From contig NC_091100.1 in NCBI RefSeq assembly GCF_024713975.1, positions 24,007,501 through 24,071,500 on the forward strand: DNA of 64,000 nucleotides, given 5' to 3'. The DNA is from Paralichthys olivaceus. Its lineage: Eukaryota > Chordata > Actinopteri > Pleuronectiformes > Paralichthyidae. Below are positions 12,701-26,995 of this stretch, piece by piece (position 1 is the stretch's first letter; each line of letters opens with the position of its first letter). The notes below the pieces were generated by a model. The model was not told the origin of the DNA. It made no database searches and saw only the letters and a list, made by a program, of their open reading frames with translations. The position numbers were made by a program, and so were the translations under genes.

Positions 12701-14453
12701 ATGTGGTTTGAGTGATCTGATCTCAGGGCACATTGAGGACGCATTGAGTTCACACCTGAATTTAGCTCTGACCTCTTATGATCCAATCAATCAGCGTGGA
12801 TGTTTATACCAGGTCTGGATGGGGTTGTTTACACACTGGCACAGGGAAAATTAGTACAGTATCCACCCCCTGGGTTGGGCAATAACAATGTGGTTCTTTG
12901 TTATGTTCATTGCTAGTGCAGTATTTGAGCCCAGTGGTTCACACGCAATTAATTAAAACCCCTTTAAAGGCTTTAATCTGGATTTTTGATTTGTGTGATT
13001 TCAACCATTAGGGCAGTTTTAAGGAGTTTTAAGCGATCATGTCATTATATAAAATATGAATTTGAATACATATTTCATATGGTTTGCTGTACCGACCGTC
13101 TCTTATGTGTCACAGTAAAAAACACAAAGGAGCAGATTTGCTCATAAAACACTGGACTGAGTGTTTTCTGTGCGTGTCCCATGTGTTTATCAGTTCCTGG
13201 CCACCCTGAAGATCATGGACTACAGTCTCCTGGTGGGCATCCATGATGTGGAGCGGGCGGAGCAGGAGGAGATGGACGTGGAGGCTGCCGGAGAAGAGGA
13301 CGAGTACGAGAACGATGGCATGGGCGGAGGCGTTCTTACCGGCTCCTTCGGCACGCCTCCCGACAGCCCCGGAAACCCTCTCAACTGTGGAGGATTCTTT
13401 GGCCCTGGGGAGTTTGACCCCTCTGTGGACGTTTACGCAATCAAGAGCCACGACAGTGAGCGTTGTCTTTGACATCCATGTGACGTAGTGAACATGGCGG
13501 TAGATTTATATTACGACACAAACGGATGATGAGATGACGTTTATATTGTTTATTTTATTCAAGTGTGTTTATGGCAGCATTTCCCTTGAACTGCAGGTAT
13601 TTTGGCAGTTTTAACAATCTGAGCTTACTTACAATAAAACTTAAAATTAAAGAACGCTCAACTAGAGTGAAATTGTCAAAGTAGTAGTAGTAGAATAGTA
13701 GTAGATGTGTCAAACAAAGCAAAGAAGCGATAGCAGTGCACCGTTGATCCCTGTGTTTTTCAGGTGAGAGTAAAGTATGTGTTGTTTTTTGAATAGGTGC
13801 TGTGAGGAAGGAGGTATACTTCATGGCGATCATCGACATCCTCACGCACTACGACGCTAAGAAAAAAGCTGCACATGCTGCCAAAACTGTGAAACATGGG
13901 GTGAGTGTAAACACGACTTAATGATTTTACACATTTAAAAAGGCGAAAGCGAATGGAGTCAGTATTGATTAAAGAAATTGTGTAGTAATAGAAAAATACA
14001 TAAACTATTTTAAGGAAAATTTGGAAATATAAACACATTAATACTTATAGGAAATGTATAATCATAAATTAAGTTTTATTGTTAATTTAAAAACTCATTA
14101 TCATCTTATACTTTATGGCCACAAAGAATAAATCAAATAGATTGTATCAAGTGTCACCAGATGAATCATTAATGAAAACAATAGTTACCTGTTGGCCTTA
14201 ATGTTACCTAGTAAATTGGTTTTTCAAACTAATCGTCAGGTCTCTGGGTTCCTTAAAGTGCATTTAAGCTGATATAACACAATACTGCTTTTTAAATCAC
14301 AAGTATTTTTTGGTGCATTGCATGTGTTGCTTCCTTTAACTCGTATTTCCTTTTTTGTTGTTTGTTTTTCAGGCGGGGGCCGAGATCTCGACAGTGAACC
14401 CGGAGCAGTACTCCAAACGATTCTACGAGTTCATGTCCAACATCTTATCATAG
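3770..14453 (+). CDS. pip4k2b: Phosphatidylinositol 5-phosphate 4-kinase type 2 beta
   Basis: Type II PIP kinase that phosphorylates PI5P at the 4-position to give PI(4,5)P2; the beta form is known in cytosol and nucleus. Ten coding exons join in frame: 3770-3913, 6760-6857, 8879-8975, 9083-9235, 10028-10174, 11797-11835, 12168-12281, 13194-13455, 13797-13900, 14373-14453. All introns are GT-AG. The product is 412 aa against 416 in human. The N-terminus [20 protein letters not shown] fixes the start and points to the beta paralogue. Visible kinase landmarks are the nucleotide-binding lysine in VIKTVSSED (about K145), [12 protein letters not shown] (about 271-282), the metal-binding aspartate in FMAIIDIL (about D365) and the activation loop around [14 protein letters not shown]. 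An acidic insert EEDEYENDG and TPPDSPGN lie in exon 8. It is convergent with psmb3. Alpha or gamma identity is unlikely given the N-terminus. Confidence 0.96.
4402..4429 (+). repeat. G-run, potential G-quadruplex
   Basis: Three GGGG blocks separated by single T, followed by a run of at least ten G, in pip4k2b intron 1 about 500 bp after the first coding exon. The pattern satisfies the usual four-tract G-quadruplex rule on the sense strand. Confidence 0.7.
5085..5480. repeat. Interspersed repeat fragments, 'cctaaccataacc' type
   Basis: Intron 1 of pip4k2b carries a 'taaccctaaccataacc' stretch, then 'gtccccaatgacgcaaactgg' near 5187 and a similar 'gtccccaatgaggcttactgg' near 5447. The two related units 260 bp apart, and likeness to a common teleost repeat, suggest a mobile-element relic. 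Family is not known to me. Confidence 0.4.
7135..7320 (+). mobile_element. Tc1/mariner-like transposase remnant (N-terminal part)
   Basis: In pip4k2b intron 2 the plus strand from 7218 reads [13 protein letters not shown], matching the helix-turn-helix start of Tc1-like transposases common in teleosts (MVVGARRAGLS-type). The rest of the transposase is missing or decayed. It is clearly non-functional and belongs to the same broad family as the relics near 26.8 and 49.5 kb. Confidence 0.55.
7433..7565 (+). repeat. SINE-like teleost repeat fragment
   Basis: Contains 'ccactcaaggtgctttaca' followed by 'cccattcacccttattcat' and 'ggggttcagtatcttgccca', a signature I associate with a very abundant teleost interspersed repeat. 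It lies in pip4k2b intron 2 and includes a short AT dinucleotide run. Confidence 0.55.
9282..9802. mobile_element. Non-autonomous element with terminal inverted repeats
   Basis: The left end, 'tttcagacatggactccgg' (9282-9300), is inverted at the right end (9778-9802, ending in 'gcatgtctgaaa'); the arms pair over about 19-25 bases with a small insertion. The 521-bp span in pip4k2b intron 4 has no credible transposase, so it looks like a MITE. A shorter relative is at 56032-56276 and a lone end at about 16205-16234. No clear target-site duplication is visible. Confidence 0.6.
10480..10640. repeat. Interspersed repeat fragment in pip4k2b intron 5
   Basis: 'cccccaaggcccagcagtct' and 'ggatctgcaccaaattcc' are phrases I recognise from abundant teleost repeats of unclear class. 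No open frame is present. Confidence 0.35.
10876..10940 (+). repeat. Short teleost repeat
   Basis: 'attcaattttatttgtatag' followed by 'caccaaaccataacatacat' and 'tctcaaggcactttaca' matches a widespread teleost repeat. An inverted relative is at about 20330-20375. Confidence 0.55.
11150..11245 (-). repeat. Interspersed repeat, 'ggtggaggtaa' family, partial
   Basis: 'ccataccaaaattgaatggg' and 'acatccttccaggaag' correspond to part of the repeat found more completely at 25005-25105 (same orientation) and 42390-42560 (opposite orientation). Confidence 0.4.
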
Positions 14454-16782
14454 ACTCATCTCTCATGTCCCAGTCCAGCCGGTCACTTCCTGTCATAGAT
14501 CTGTCAGAAGCCACGCACTTATTTCTCCTCTCTCACCTCGGTGTTGGTCCATCTTCCCCCTGCTTCTCAGCCCCTTTTAAAAAGAACCCTCCAGGTCCCT
14601 CAGTCCGGACCAGTTTGGCAGGATGGATGTACCAAGCCTGTTACTGTCCCACAGAAACACACCACCACCTGGTTCCTCATCCACAGCAAAGAAAACTCAT
14701 GAGATCCCTCCCTGAATTTGGAATGACCTCCCGATAATCTCCCTCTCCTTTTTTTAAAAATGTATCTGCTCCACAGCCACCTTGTTGCCCCTCACGCCAG
14801 CACGGAAACTGTCTCACTAATGCCTTGAATGAGTGTGTCAGCTTCAGCAGTTATCAATCTCTTAGTACAGTCTCTTCGGTTCCTGTTCATGTTGTTGTTG
14901 TTCTTTTGTTTTCTATTACACACACAGATGTAAAGGACTCACAGATGCAGAATGGTCAGATTGCATGACAAACCCTTCGACAGTCGCCATCAGGCTTTTC
15001 TCTCAGTAACAAAAAAAAAAAGGACAGCTGATAAATTGGAACGACGGTGGATCAACATTAATATATAATGGTGTATTAAGTAAATTAATGCAATATCAAA
15101 AATGCATGGCTGATGTGTACATGAGACTCCACCAGTAAGTTGAAACATCAAACCACTGAAACTTAGCATCTGAGTGTGATGACTAAAATAAGAAAAAAAA
15201 AGAGAAAAAAAATTGCTGTTTGAATGTTACGTTGCCATATTGTTTTTGAATATTTCTTGAAATTTTAACCGTGAGCTTGGTGGAGGTCGGTCTAAGAAAA
15301 AAAAATCACATTAAAAGGGGAATTCTGCAGCAAATACTTGTTTTATTACCATAAGGATCATTTTTATATCTTGTTTACATTAATGTAGCAATTTTGTGTT
15401 TGTATACAGTATTGTTTTGTTACCAACAGACATTAGAAAAAAAGGTTACTTGAAAATGATTCATTGCATATTAAAGGGAGTTTTATCTTGTTTTTGTTGT
15501 TTGGCTTTCCTCATTCAGTGGCTGTTCACCTGTTTTCAGTTTGTGCCATCTTTACCTCTGACAAGGATGTTCTGTTAGTTTGATCACTAAAAGCTGCTTA
15601 AGTGATTTCAGTGAAATTTTATGGAGGGCTGGGAAATGACTCGGGAAGACCTCATTACATTTTGGAGCAGATCCAGGGTTTTGTTTACTTTCTAACACGT
15701 GGTGAGATGGAGCATTACTCTTGGAGGTATCTACCCTGAGCTCCTCTATCTAAGTTTAATATAACTGTCATCCCACCTCACTTGTACATTTTGGGAATAT
15801 CTTTTTTGTTTTTTAAGGATCCTGGGTCTTAGCTCGGTGGAATGTTTGGATGCTGCAGGAACGCCCCCAGAATATGTTGACAGGTGTCCAATGAAAATGA
15901 AACAGGTTGACAAAACCCCCATTCATAGGGAATATGTATGAAAATCATGTGAATCATATACAGTTGCCTTGGCAGACACCAGAACTAATAGATTCTTAAC
16001 AGCACTACGTGTTATCATCTAAATAAGACCTGAGCGAGTATCTTTCGGAAGGATGTGTGTTCATCTCTCCAGGGAGTTTCAGAGACTTGTGGTGGGCCAG
16101 CACTTCATCTAGGCCAGGCTGATGAAATCAATAGAAACTATAGAGCGTCTTACTCTGATATTTGCATTAACACATGCACAGATACACGCTCCGGAGAAAA
16201 TTCAGAGGAACCGCAGTCCATTGCATGTCTGAAAGCAGCTTATGTTCTTTTTTCTCTTTACTTCAGAGAATTGCCACATTATTAAGGGCAGGTTACATTA
16301 AAGGGCACTCAAGTCATTTTGCATTTGCCACTTCCTTTTCTGAGATTTTAAAACTGAAGAGCCCAAAGTATCCTGAATTGGCTCAAACTCAAAACAATGC
16401 TAGATCCTACACTTCCCACAATGCTTCTCAGTAGTCTACTTTTGTTAGATCCTCCCTTCCACATATACATACACCAGTGTTGGAGGATGCTTCTGCAGTG
16501 AGTTATTAGTCTGGAGCTGCCTTAGGTGTGAAAACAATACAAGAAAACTGAGTTCTCTAGCTAATCCTTATGTCTGTGATCACAAAACTGATGAACAGCA
16601 AGAAATACTCCACTCAGCTAACATCACTACTGTCTCCTGTGTTTAATGTATGAATTCAGTTATCATAGATGACACTTTGGTTGGATGAAGAAAAAAAAAA
16701 AGACCTGCCTGATAAGTAGGGACGAAGACGTCTGAGTTCTGAACAGGGCATGAATCGAGTGCATTGTTTAAACCTAATTTGA
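14454..16782 (+). other. 3' UTR of pip4k2b and convergent intergenic space
   Basis: No gene is visible between the pip4k2b stop and the psmb3 poly(A) signal. The first part is presumably the pip4k2b 3' UTR; ATTAAA hexamers at about 15310 and 15470 are possible poly(A) signals but weakly placed. A sequence matching the right end of the terminal-inverted-repeat element at 9282-9802 ('gcatgtctgaaagcag') lies near 16220. Confidence 0.45.
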
Positions 16783-16788
16783 TTTATT
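16783..16788 (-). terminator. Poly(A) signal of psmb3
   Basis: AATAAA on the minus strand, about 98 nt past the psmb3 stop codon, an ideal distance for a short housekeeping 3' UTR. Confidence 0.75.
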
Positions 16789-16885
16789 GAACAATATCAA
16801 TAGGAAAAAAAGAAGAAGAGTACAGGCATTGTTTATTACTTTTATACAAAATATGTGTGGTGACGTGGGGGGAGAAACAGAAGCT

Positions 16886-19354
<2,469 letters not shown>

Positions 19355-19570
19355 TGTGGAGGTGTTGTGGTGTTTTCCAAACGACTGGAACCTGGAAACT
19401 CTTCTCCTCAGCTATGAAGCAGCACTGTTAGCTGCAGCTTCCCACAGTGACTACACGATTTGGAAACACGGAAATCACACTAACCGTAAAATCCCTGCGT
19501 CATCGCGTACTCAAAGGTAATTGGCTGGATGAACGTCGCTCGGTGCGCAGCGCTACGCTCATTGGACCAC
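19355..19570 (-). promoter_or_regulatory. psmb3 promoter with two CCAAT boxes
   Basis: Upstream of the psmb3 initiator exon, the minus strand carries CCAAT at 19520-19524 and 19561-19565, about 170 and 210 bp from the ATG, with a CpG-rich patch between. Paired CCAAT boxes bound by NF-Y are common in proteasome and housekeeping promoters; binding here is inferred. Confidence 0.5.
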
Positions 19571-20478
19571 ACGGGGGCCGTAGAGCCGTGCGTGCATAGT
19601 TTGGTTGAGGCGTGTTCAAAATGAAATTGAAACAGGGCTAATCGTTGAAATGAATGGTTTGGCTTCAGTTCTCTGCTGATCCTCGGGTTAGCTATGCTAA
19701 CAACACCTCATGATCGGTTCACGTCTCTGTTGGTTTTCTGCTAACCGAGTATTAATACATGACCACCTGGAAAAAGTACCTCAAAAGTAAAGTATCAGCA
19801 TGTATGTAACAGGTGACATGAGCAAACATGTATTCATATTTCTACACCTGCAGCCATTAAAGTCAACATGAATTATCTCGATTCTGATCAAACGAACATG
19901 GTTTGTCTATCAACTATTTTCTACATGATTGTGCTCCACACGGCCTGATGAGGTTCTGAGTAAATAAATGATGTCTGGCACAAGCAACAACACACAAGTC
20001 ATGTTATGAAACCTGGATGTGATCAATTAAAAATGTAGATGTTGATCTGATAATCACTCTTATTGTTTTCATTATAACAACTAGTCTGTCAGCGCTGACA
20101 GATGGCACACAACTGTTCCTGGTCTCTCTCTCTCTTCTCTCCCCTCTTTTCCAACCATCTCATCTCTCTTCCCCAATTTCCTTTGCCCACCCCAACCGGT
20201 GGAGTCTGGTTCTGCTTTTTCTCCGTTTTTTCTCTCCAGTCACCAAATTGTTTGCTCATAGTGGGAACTGTTACGTTTCATCATCGTTTTTCAGGTCTTG
20301 GCCTTATATGTCAAGTGCCTTAAGATATTATATATTATGATTTGGTGCTATACAAATAAAATGGAATTGAATATTTGGCTTCAATATCAAGTTAATGCGA
20401 GTACAATCAGAATGGCAGTGATACCATGAGTTTTTGCTTAAAAAACAAAAACAAATAAAGGCATGGTGGAAATGTTTT
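19571..20478. other. Intergenic space between psmb3 and cwc25
   Basis: No gene seen. It contains a CT-rich stretch near 20120-20240 and, at about 20330-20375, the reverse complement of the short teleost repeat at 10876-10940. Confidence 0.5.
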
Positions 20479-20484
20479 TTTATT
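20479..20484 (-). terminator. Candidate poly(A) signal of cwc25
   Basis: AATAAA on the minus strand about 394 nt beyond the cwc25 stop codon. It is the first canonical hexamer I noticed downstream. Confidence 0.45.
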
Positions 20485-20877
20485 CCAGTTGCTACTAACA
20501 GGAACACACCAAGTAAGAAGCATATATTACAAAAACATTTGAAATAAAATCAGGTTCAATCATACTGTAAAAATAAAAACCGTATATACTGTACAGAGTT
20601 CAGAAAACATGGAGCTTAAAGGACTTCCTAGGGTGTAACTTGAACAAATCAACCATCACAGACCGTTTGCTTTAGTATGAAATATAAATTAGTTTACCAC
20701 TGTGGAATCTGCTTTTCAAAATAAAAGTCAAGTGGTTCTCTGTTTGAACTCATGACGGACTCCCACCACACCATCCACCCTAAGTACATTAGAGAGACAG
20801 ATAAAGGAGTGGGTGGCCTACTCTTGCCAAGATTTTTTCAGTTACTTCATACACAGCGCAGTAAATGTGTGGTGTCT

Positions 20878-23800
20878 TCATCTCTTCATGAAGTTGTCCA
20901 AGGAGGCCGGCGTCCTCTGAATGGAGTGGATATTCCTCCTCACTCTGTCTTCTAAGGAAGAGCTGGCAGCGCTTTCCAACTTCATGTCACTGCAAAAGAA
21001 CAGGGTGGGTGTTATTGAGGGTGAAAATTAAAACATGCAACTAAGTAAAAAAAAGATACTACGTAAACATTACTAGTGGATTTCAAAACAAAATAGACAT
21101 GAGTCCAGAAACATCACAGCTTCATGACACAAACTTACTGGATGAAGCCGGCATGGCGCTCATGCTTGTCGTTCTGTTGCTGCTGCCGCTCCTGCTCATC
21201 TTGCCTCTTGTATCTCTTCACATTATTCTCTCTGTCCTCCTCCCTCTGCTTGGCCTCATCCATCATCTCCCGCCTCTTTTGCTCTAGTTCTTCTGCAGAG
21301 AGCTTCCTGAATCAGACAGAATTTTTTTATTTTTTTATTACAAGAACTGATTCAGACAATGCTCTGGATAGCAGAGTGCTCTGAACAGTATTTTCTCATT
21401 TCCTTGACCCAACCATCAGTCACACACAGTAAGTGCAAATCAATACATGTGGAGGAATTTGGCTTTGTCGCAGTGGCATTGAGAAGCATTTGTACATTTA
21501 TAGAGCTTCATTAATCCATGATAACCAGTTTAGCAGTTTAAGACAATCAATGTGTGTGATGGCACAAGCTCAAAAACTTAAATCTACCTGCATTTACAAT
21601 TGAAAACAAAGATCTTGCAAATAAGCACAAAACATCATAGCAAGTTTTAGATTGAATTCCATCATAATAATATAATAGCAATATAAATGGCACAATTCCA
21701 TATACATGTAAAGATTTGAATGAAAATAATGCAGAATTCTGTTCCTGAAACTCTGTGAACACATACTTGGACACGTGGTTCGTCTGTCTGCGATAACTCT
21801 TCGTCTGTGGGCTGGAAGCTTTGGGTTCAAACTTCCTGTCGCTTCTGTGTGAAGAAGAGGAGTGCGAGTGATTGTCCCTGAAGCTCCTGTGAGGGGATCG
21901 GGAACGGCTCCTCTCACGCCGTGAGTGATTGGAGGGAGCTGAGGACTGGTGATGTCTGCCAGCATGGAGCTGAGAGGAAGACATTTTATGTTAGGACCCA
22001 TCAGGGGAATCATTAAAGGCATACAGTACATTAGGTCTCTTCTCTTTACTGACCTGTAGACCGTAGCCTGGAGGATGATTGGAACGATACTTTGTGTTTG
22101 ATGAAGAGTCATCTCGTGAATGTGACCTAAAATATACAGACAATGATCAATACTGTTGACTTAACTGAAATGATTGCCTGAATCTTACGAGTTCATAGAA
22201 AATATGGTATTTAAGGTCATGTTTTGCTGGTTGAGGACACATTAATCACATATACAGTAGATTTTCAAGTTATTTCTCTAACAATCTCCTTACAAACCTG
22301 TGTTTTTTCTCATCCTCCTCATCAGAGCTTGAATTTGAACTCTTTCTCTTGTGCTTCTTCTCCTTTCTCCTCTGTTTGTCTGCTTTCTTCTCCTTTTTTT
22401 CCTTCTTCCTCTTCTTTTTCTTGTCCTTTTTGTCCAGATTCTGGCGCAACTGTGAGAGAACCGACAGACATTTTAACAAAAAAAAATACTTGACAAGCTC
22501 CAGCTCCTGATACAGCACTACTTTTTTAAACAACACAACACAAAATCATCATGAGCAAATAAAATAACTGGAAATATTGCTTAAAATGCCACAAAGGCAA
22601 ATACATATTAGTGCATAAGTGATTTGTTGGTTATATATGTATTTTTTACACATATATTGTAATTGAGGCTATTTACAGATACAAATAAATAATTATAAAC
22701 CAAAATAACACACAAATACAACCAAATGAATACAGCTTGAACGTAAACTAGAAAATAAACAAACTTTAAGAAAAATTAAGAGATTCATATCTGCAAACAT
22801 TAAGGCTAATATGAGGCTACTTTTAACATGCAACTGATATATTGTTCAGCCTCTAGTATATACAGCTATCATAAAATACCTGTATTACTAGTTATTTTAC
22901 CATTTCTTTGATCCTCTTCATCTTCACAGGATTAGTCAAAACTTCTCTCTTCTTTTCTTCTTCACGTTTCCTTAAGAAAGAAAACATTTTAAAAACATGA
23001 GCTAATTTTGAAGCAGTGAAACATAATTTCAGCAGAAATGACACAAAACTAACCTGATTTCAAAGAGGGGGTCTTCCCTGATCTTGGCAGCCAGGTCGAG
23101 GTTGGAGGCAGTGGTGGCTGGGTTGAAGATGGACCCAGGTAGGAGGCCGGTCTCAGCTGATGGACCGCTCTCTGGCTCCTCGTATTGGTCGGTGATCTGC
23201 TTGTCGATGGAACGTCCCATCAGATACTCATCTCTGGACACCTGCCCAGCAGGGCCCTGGTACATCCAGTCCAGGCGATCATCCTTTTTTCTGTCATCAT
23301 ACAATGAAAATAAAAATTATTAAAAAAGACTATTCTTCTGTCTCAAGCACCAAAATATTGGTGTTGGTAATATGACAGAGGACTTACTTGATGGCACCAC
23401 TGTTCTCTGCAAATCTGGTTATTTCTTCTCTGGCTCTTTCCTCTTTCAGCTCTTTCTGGAGCTCCTCCATCTTCTTGCATTCGGCCTCATGTTTCTGCTC
23501 TGCTTTCCAAACACGCTCAATGTTTTTCATAGTCTGGGGATGCCAGCTCTTTTTCAGGTTCTGTCAGAGGACAAATGAAATAAGTTTGTTATTGCCTATA
23601 CTGTGAAAGGTAGTTTTAAATGGGATCAACAGAATAACACTGAAAACACTCTTAGTACGTTTGTATTCCCCTACTAGTGGGCATTAATGTTTTGACCTGA
23701 TGATAACATGAACAGCAGTGATAACTTGGAAACCATGACACCTCCAGGTGAATTCTGAAGCGGAATATTTCAGAAGAAATCATGACACTAACAACTAACT

Positions 23801-24179
23801 TTTAATATCCACGAGGGAGTCTTCCCAAAGGGATTAATATAGTTCTATCGAATCTAATCTCTAATCTAACCCTCAACTCTAATGCTAATACAGCCATGCT
23901 AATATCAAGCTAATGCGACCTAGGTTGGTTGTTGATGTTAGAAACAGCTATCGAAATATCTACTAACTCTAATATTAAGACCTACAAGTTAATTGTAGCT
24001 CGTAACAGTTCCCAGTGTGTATTAACAAATTGTGTAACTAGCGTATTCACCAATAATCACACGGGTATCTTAAAACATCCATATTCTAAATGGAGTTTGG
24101 TGTGATCGGTCTCTAAATGATGGCGAAAGCGGCAATCGTGAATACAATATCTCGTGCTTACCAGGTCGCCTCCCCCCAT
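20878..24179 (-). CDS. cwc25: Spliceosome-associated protein CWC25 homolog
   Basis: CWC25 joins the activated spliceosome and promotes the first catalytic step. Nine coding exons on the minus strand join in frame: 24162-24179, 23388-23560, 23054-23290, 22901-22970, 22298-22449, 22054-22126, 21767-21969, 21139-21306, 20878-20989. The product is 401 aa against 425 in human. It begins MGGGDLNLKKSWHPQTMKN, the CIR_N-type domain that contacts the splice site region, continues with DWMYQGPAGQVSRDEYLMGR and SETGLLPGSIF-type motifs, a lysine-rich stretch (about residues 170-200), an SR-rich centre (RSRSRSPHR) and a conserved C-terminal coil with KKLSAEELEQKRREMM and a final SLDNFMKR. All introns are GT-AG. 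The start is fixed by the MGGGDL exon. Confidence 0.96.
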
Positions 24180-24345
24180 GTTGAAATATTGGTCGTTTCA
24201 GTCCAAGAAGAAATGATACTGATCAAAACTGTTGTTGATAAAAAGTGGGACAACGAAAGTTGATCGCGAGCTAAAAACGAACTGCTCCCCGAGGTCAAAG
24301 AGTGACGTATTTCCTGTGTGTCTAATGTAGTTCCGGTTTCAGCTC
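24180..24345 (-). promoter_or_regulatory. cwc25 promoter region
   Basis: Immediately upstream of the cwc25 ATG, the minus strand holds a CCGGAA ETS-type core at 24331-24336 and a CRE-like TACGTCA at about 24302-24310. Both are usual in housekeeping promoters. Function is inferred. Confidence 0.4.
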
Positions 24346-24513
24346 ACGGCTCTTCGTGCAAAATCAATCAGCCGGTAAATAAATGGACTCCGCACGAGCC
24401 GTGAGCGGCTTTGGATGCAATGTACAGAACTAATTCATACTGAAGCAGTTTACGTGTTTGAATATCATTCTGACTTTAAAGGTGTTTAAGCAGGAGAAGA
24501 AGAAGAAGCAGAT

Positions 24514-24527
24514 CCAGTAGATGGCGG
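24514..24527 (+). promoter_or_regulatory. CTCF-like core motif upstream of cwc25
   Basis: CCAGTAGATGGCGG fits the CTCF core at every position. It lies about 335 bp upstream of the cwc25 start codon, between the 17q12-type and 17q21-type blocks. Occupancy is unknown. Confidence 0.35.
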
Positions 24528-25004
24528 TAATGCACCTTGACGTTAGTTGCCACCCGCATATAAACCGAACAAAGAAGACCTTCCTTACCCCTTAAAACAA
24601 GGGTTATTTGAACACAATGCGTTTTTAAAATGGACATACCTAAATATAAAATACATTCATGTATATAATATGCGGATTATTTCCCCTTTAGACATGTCAT
24701 GAACCCACAGATTTATCTTCTGATCCCTCGGGGTGTCCAGAACCCCAGACAGGAAACCACCCATTCTCTTAGAATAAGCCTAGTTTATGCTTCTTACAGT
24801 CCCCTCATGAAACCCCATTTAAATCCAATAAATCTGGATTTGTATTTGTATTTGTACCAAATTACGCACATTGATAACTGTCAGTTTCCTAAACATACCT
24901 GAATCTTATCTATGAAGAAACATGAATTATTCTATGTGAAAGCAACTAGAATGTTGAATAACACCCTCACAATATTAAAGAAAAATTTTTTATTGGCTCT
25001 CTCC

Positions 25005-25105
25005 TGACCGATACTACATCTTTCCACCAGGTTTCCAGTAGTTTTTGTATAATCCTGCTAACAAACAAAGATGAATACATAACCTTCTTGGTGGAGGTAA
25101 CGAGG
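25005..25105 (-). repeat. Interspersed repeat, 'ggtggaggtaa' family
   Basis: Contains 'ccagtagtttttgtataatc', 'ctgctaacaaacaaa' and ends 'ttggtggaggtaacg'. The forward-orientation counterpart is at 42390-42560. The unit is very common in fish genomes in my experience; its class is not known to me. Confidence 0.55.
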
Positions 25106-26689
25106 CTACTACATTAAAACTGTTAAGAATAACTATAACTGTAGATATAAGAGCAACATCTGATTGTACAGAAAATAAAATGTTTGTATTACCTTTATAG
25201 CAATTCTTGATTCATGATAAAATAATAACACTCTAAAACATACAACACTACTACTACTACTGCTACTAATAATAGTAAAACTTCACAATCTTATCTTCTG
25301 TAAATAAAGGTTTGACACACACACAGAATATAGTTTTTTATTTAATAAAGGACAATAATAGATTAAATACAAGTTATTACACCATGATGCTTAACTTAAT
25401 AAAAGTTTTTAAACTTATTTTATAAGAGTTTCCACAACTAAAACATTTACTACAGCAACCAATTCAAAAAAGGTGGTACATTTTGTCCTACTGAACATAA
25501 TAAAAGAAAATATCATGAGCCTATCTATAATCACATCAACAAACATAATGATAATAGTCAATATGAAATAATTGACTGATGTTTAAGCACTAGCTTCCTC
25601 ATCTTATCATCTATACATACATACAGCAACATTGAGCCTCCAATAATGAAGGCACGCTAATGTAGAAATCTCAGCCTAATGTGTGTATTTGTTTACATAC
25701 ATCCTAATAGTGTCTTAAAGTGTAAAGCTGCTCACACTGCTTGCTACAGAACTATTGATCATACAGTACTGATTATGAGGGTTAACTAGCCAGAAGAAAT
25801 TAGCCTACCTAAACAGATTCGGCTGCGTGTCGTTCAATTCCCTTGTATTTCATCCTCGACTGCTAACATCACAGTCTCTCTCTGTTGATCGAATAAATGG
25901 TTTGTCATATTACAACAAAGCATCTTGTAAAATGATTTGTGTTGTGTTGAGCATGAAAAACTGGCAGCTTCAGGCAGACCAACATCTGTTAATAAAATGT
26001 GTCGAGAGATTGGGATTATAGCTTGATCCGACATGCAAATAATTATGAAGGTGATGATGTTTGGAAGATAGTATTAGTAGAACAACACCTTGCTTCCCAC
26101 AGGTTGGGTCCTTTAAGATTTTCTGTTGCATATTTATGAGACCAAAATAGAATCTATTCTTTTTGCCACTTCAGGGCAGCGGAACAGGTTGTAAACACAA
26201 CATTGACATATTTTCACCACATGAAACTGTAATGGCAAACAGTTGCCAAATGGCACGTGCAGCAGATTCAGAGCAACAATAGCACTGACATGGAGCTTTG
26301 AATTTGTTCTTCTGCTCTTTAGCTGCTGTACAGTATACTCCATCCTGTCCACCACCTTGTCTGTCTGCTGTTTGGCTGGTGGCTGGTGGTGGCTTCACCA
26401 TTTTTACTGAATCCAGTAGCTTGCTGCAGGACACAGGGCGGATGAAAGCAGCGAGACTGAACCAGCAGCAGTAAAATTGTGGCTGCTCAAATATGATAAA
26501 AGTGCCACTGAGAGGAACTGCAGTCAGATGATAATCTTTCACATTACACAGTCATTTGATCCGTTTGTTTAAACATATATTAATAAGTGCAGCTTTAAAC
26601 CTTGGGACTGCATAGGCCACTGGATGAGGGTACGTCCCCGTACCCATGATGTAATGAAGTTCTGCTTTGTGCTGGAAGTTTCATTCAAC

Positions 26690-26900
26690 ACCAGCAGCTT
26701 GATGTGTTGACAGGGTGGATCTGTGGAATTGTGTTTATATCAGCATGTCCCAACAGAAACCAGGATTCATTTAGCCAGGCAACGTTTTCTCCCCATGCCC
26801 GACTCAATCTTCTTGTTCTTACCCAACAGGAGCGGAGGCGCCATCTCCAGCTGTTGGGACCACTACTTAATGGTTTGTTTGCTTTGTTCAGTCTATCTGG
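26690..26900 (-). pseudogene. Tc1/mariner-like transposase remnant (central part)
   Basis: The minus strand reads NVAWLNESWFLLGHAD (around 26750-26800), matching the catalytic-region block of fish Tc1-like transposases (NVAWSDESRFLL-type). The residue normally aspartate in that block is asparagine here, and both flanking domains are missing. This is a decayed fragment with no intact ORF. Confidence 0.7.
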
Positions 26901-26919
26901 TAACCCGAACACATGTTTA

Positions 26920-26995
26920 TTATATGATTTATATTATATGATATGATACTATATGATATTATGTGATATTATGTTATATTATATTATATTAGGAT
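26920..26995. repeat. AT-rich tandem repeat (gatat/ttata units)
   Basis: Imperfect repeats of 'tatgatat' and 'attatgttata' type. Confidence 0.75.

Larger units (their letters stand above)
24346..26690. other. AT-rich intergenic region
   Basis: No gene seen. It holds a CTCF-like core at 24514-24527, an interspersed repeat at 25005-25105, an ACT trinucleotide run near 25244-25266, and otherwise featureless AT-rich DNA. Reading frames up to 123 aa (26171-26542, minus) have no recognisable motif. Confidence 0.5.
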